Shown one piece after another: positions 63,837 through 64,000 of a stretch of 64,000 nucleotides of DNA. The translations under genes were made by a program, and so were the position numbers. Below the pieces are notes generated by a model that saw only the letters and a program-made list of their open reading frames with translations, was not told the origin of the DNA and made no database searches. Position 1 is the first letter of the stretch, and each line of letters begins with the position of its first letter. Origin of the DNA: Candidatus Hydrogenedentota bacterium. Its GTDB lineage: Bacteria > Hydrogenedentota > Hydrogenedentia > Hydrogenedentales > JAEUWI01. Where the stretch lies: contig JAEUWI010000042.1 in NCBI GenBank assembly GCA_016791475.1, forward strand, positions 1-64,000. The letters run 5' to 3'.

Positions 63837-64000
63837 ATGAAACGTCGTGGCTTTACATTGATCGAACTCCTGGTGGTTATCGCCATCATCGGCATTCTGG
63901 CGGCAATCCTTCTGCCGGCGCTCGCCCGCGCCCGGGAAGCCGCGCGCCGGGCTTCCTGCCAGAACAACCTCAAACAAATGGGCATCATCTACAAGATGTA
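63837..64000 (+). CDS. DUF1559-type prepilin, N-terminal part (cut by the window end)
   Basis: The first 54 residues of a prepilin that continues beyond the window. The short leader MKRRG is followed by the cleavage motif [44 protein letters not shown], almost identical to the copy at 27304. AAGGGAGAG lies at 63818-63826, a strong ribosome binding site, and a consensus promoter is upstream. The start in this copy argues that the prepilin family normally has a short leader. Confidence 0.88.
   Translation, partial: MKRRGFTLIELLVVIAIIGILAAILLPALARAREAARRASCQNNLKQMGIIYKM

Overview
The window is GC-rich bacterial chromosome with no phage, plasmid, rRNA or CRISPR signature. Two DUF1559-type prepilins with nearly identical N-termini (27304 and 63837), Tat-exported and cytosolic Gfo/Idh/MocA oxidoreductases, a heparinase II/III-type protein, a DUF4861-like secreted protein and many Asp-rich calcium-loop proteins suggest an uncultured heterotroph near the PVC group; a Candidatus Hydrogenedentota, Planctomycetota or Lentisphaerota-type genome is my inference. 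Sec signals, lipoboxes, a beta-barrel candidate and periplasmic domains indicate a Gram-negative envelope.

Layout. 1-9.2 kb: a membrane protein, a secreted alpha/beta hydrolase, a Gfo/Idh/MocA enzyme, two paralogous TPR-like envelope proteins separated by a palindrome-rich spacer, and a 951-residue DUF4861-like protein. 9.4-17 kb: motAB, a heparinase-like protein, an M28-like membrane protein with an altered metal site, a [2Fe-2S] ferredoxin-like protein and a beta-barrel candidate. 17.2-27.2 kb: a complete phosphate regulon (phoB, phoR, pstS, pstC, pstA, pstB, phoU) with PHO-box-like 11-bp direct repeats in front of phoB and pstS. 27.3-33 kb: a prepilin and a bioFDAB operon on the minus strand. 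33-43 kb: phosphomannomutase, an EF-hand lipoprotein, a tRNA-Arg, an HDOD/histidine-kinase hybrid, a HEAT-like protein, a zinc-ribbon membrane protein, rsgA and a hexapeptide acyltransferase.

43.4-52.3 kb is the most unusual part. One tightly packed plus-strand run encodes a B12-binding/radical-SAM-like protein without the cluster cysteines, a ketosynthase whose catalytic Cys-His-His has become Cys-His-Gln, a 7TM histidine kinase, a second kinase whose phospho-acceptor His is Gln, and an NtrC-family sigma-54 activator. A good sigma-70 promoter and a perfect GTACA-N4-TGTAC inverted repeat precede it. The set looks like a fatty-acyl or polyketide-like function tied to a three-protein signalling relay; the function is unknown.

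52.5-64 kb: a PfkB-family sugar kinase, a Tat-exported oxidoreductase, a RumA/RlmD-type rRNA methyltransferase, a penicillin-acylase-family hydrolase, an orphan XRE-type regulator, an M48 lipoprotein protease, a Na+/K+-ATPase-like P-type pump, purU and the start of a second prepilin. Several intergenic spacers carry degenerate tandem repeats that always have a 9-bp period although the words differ.
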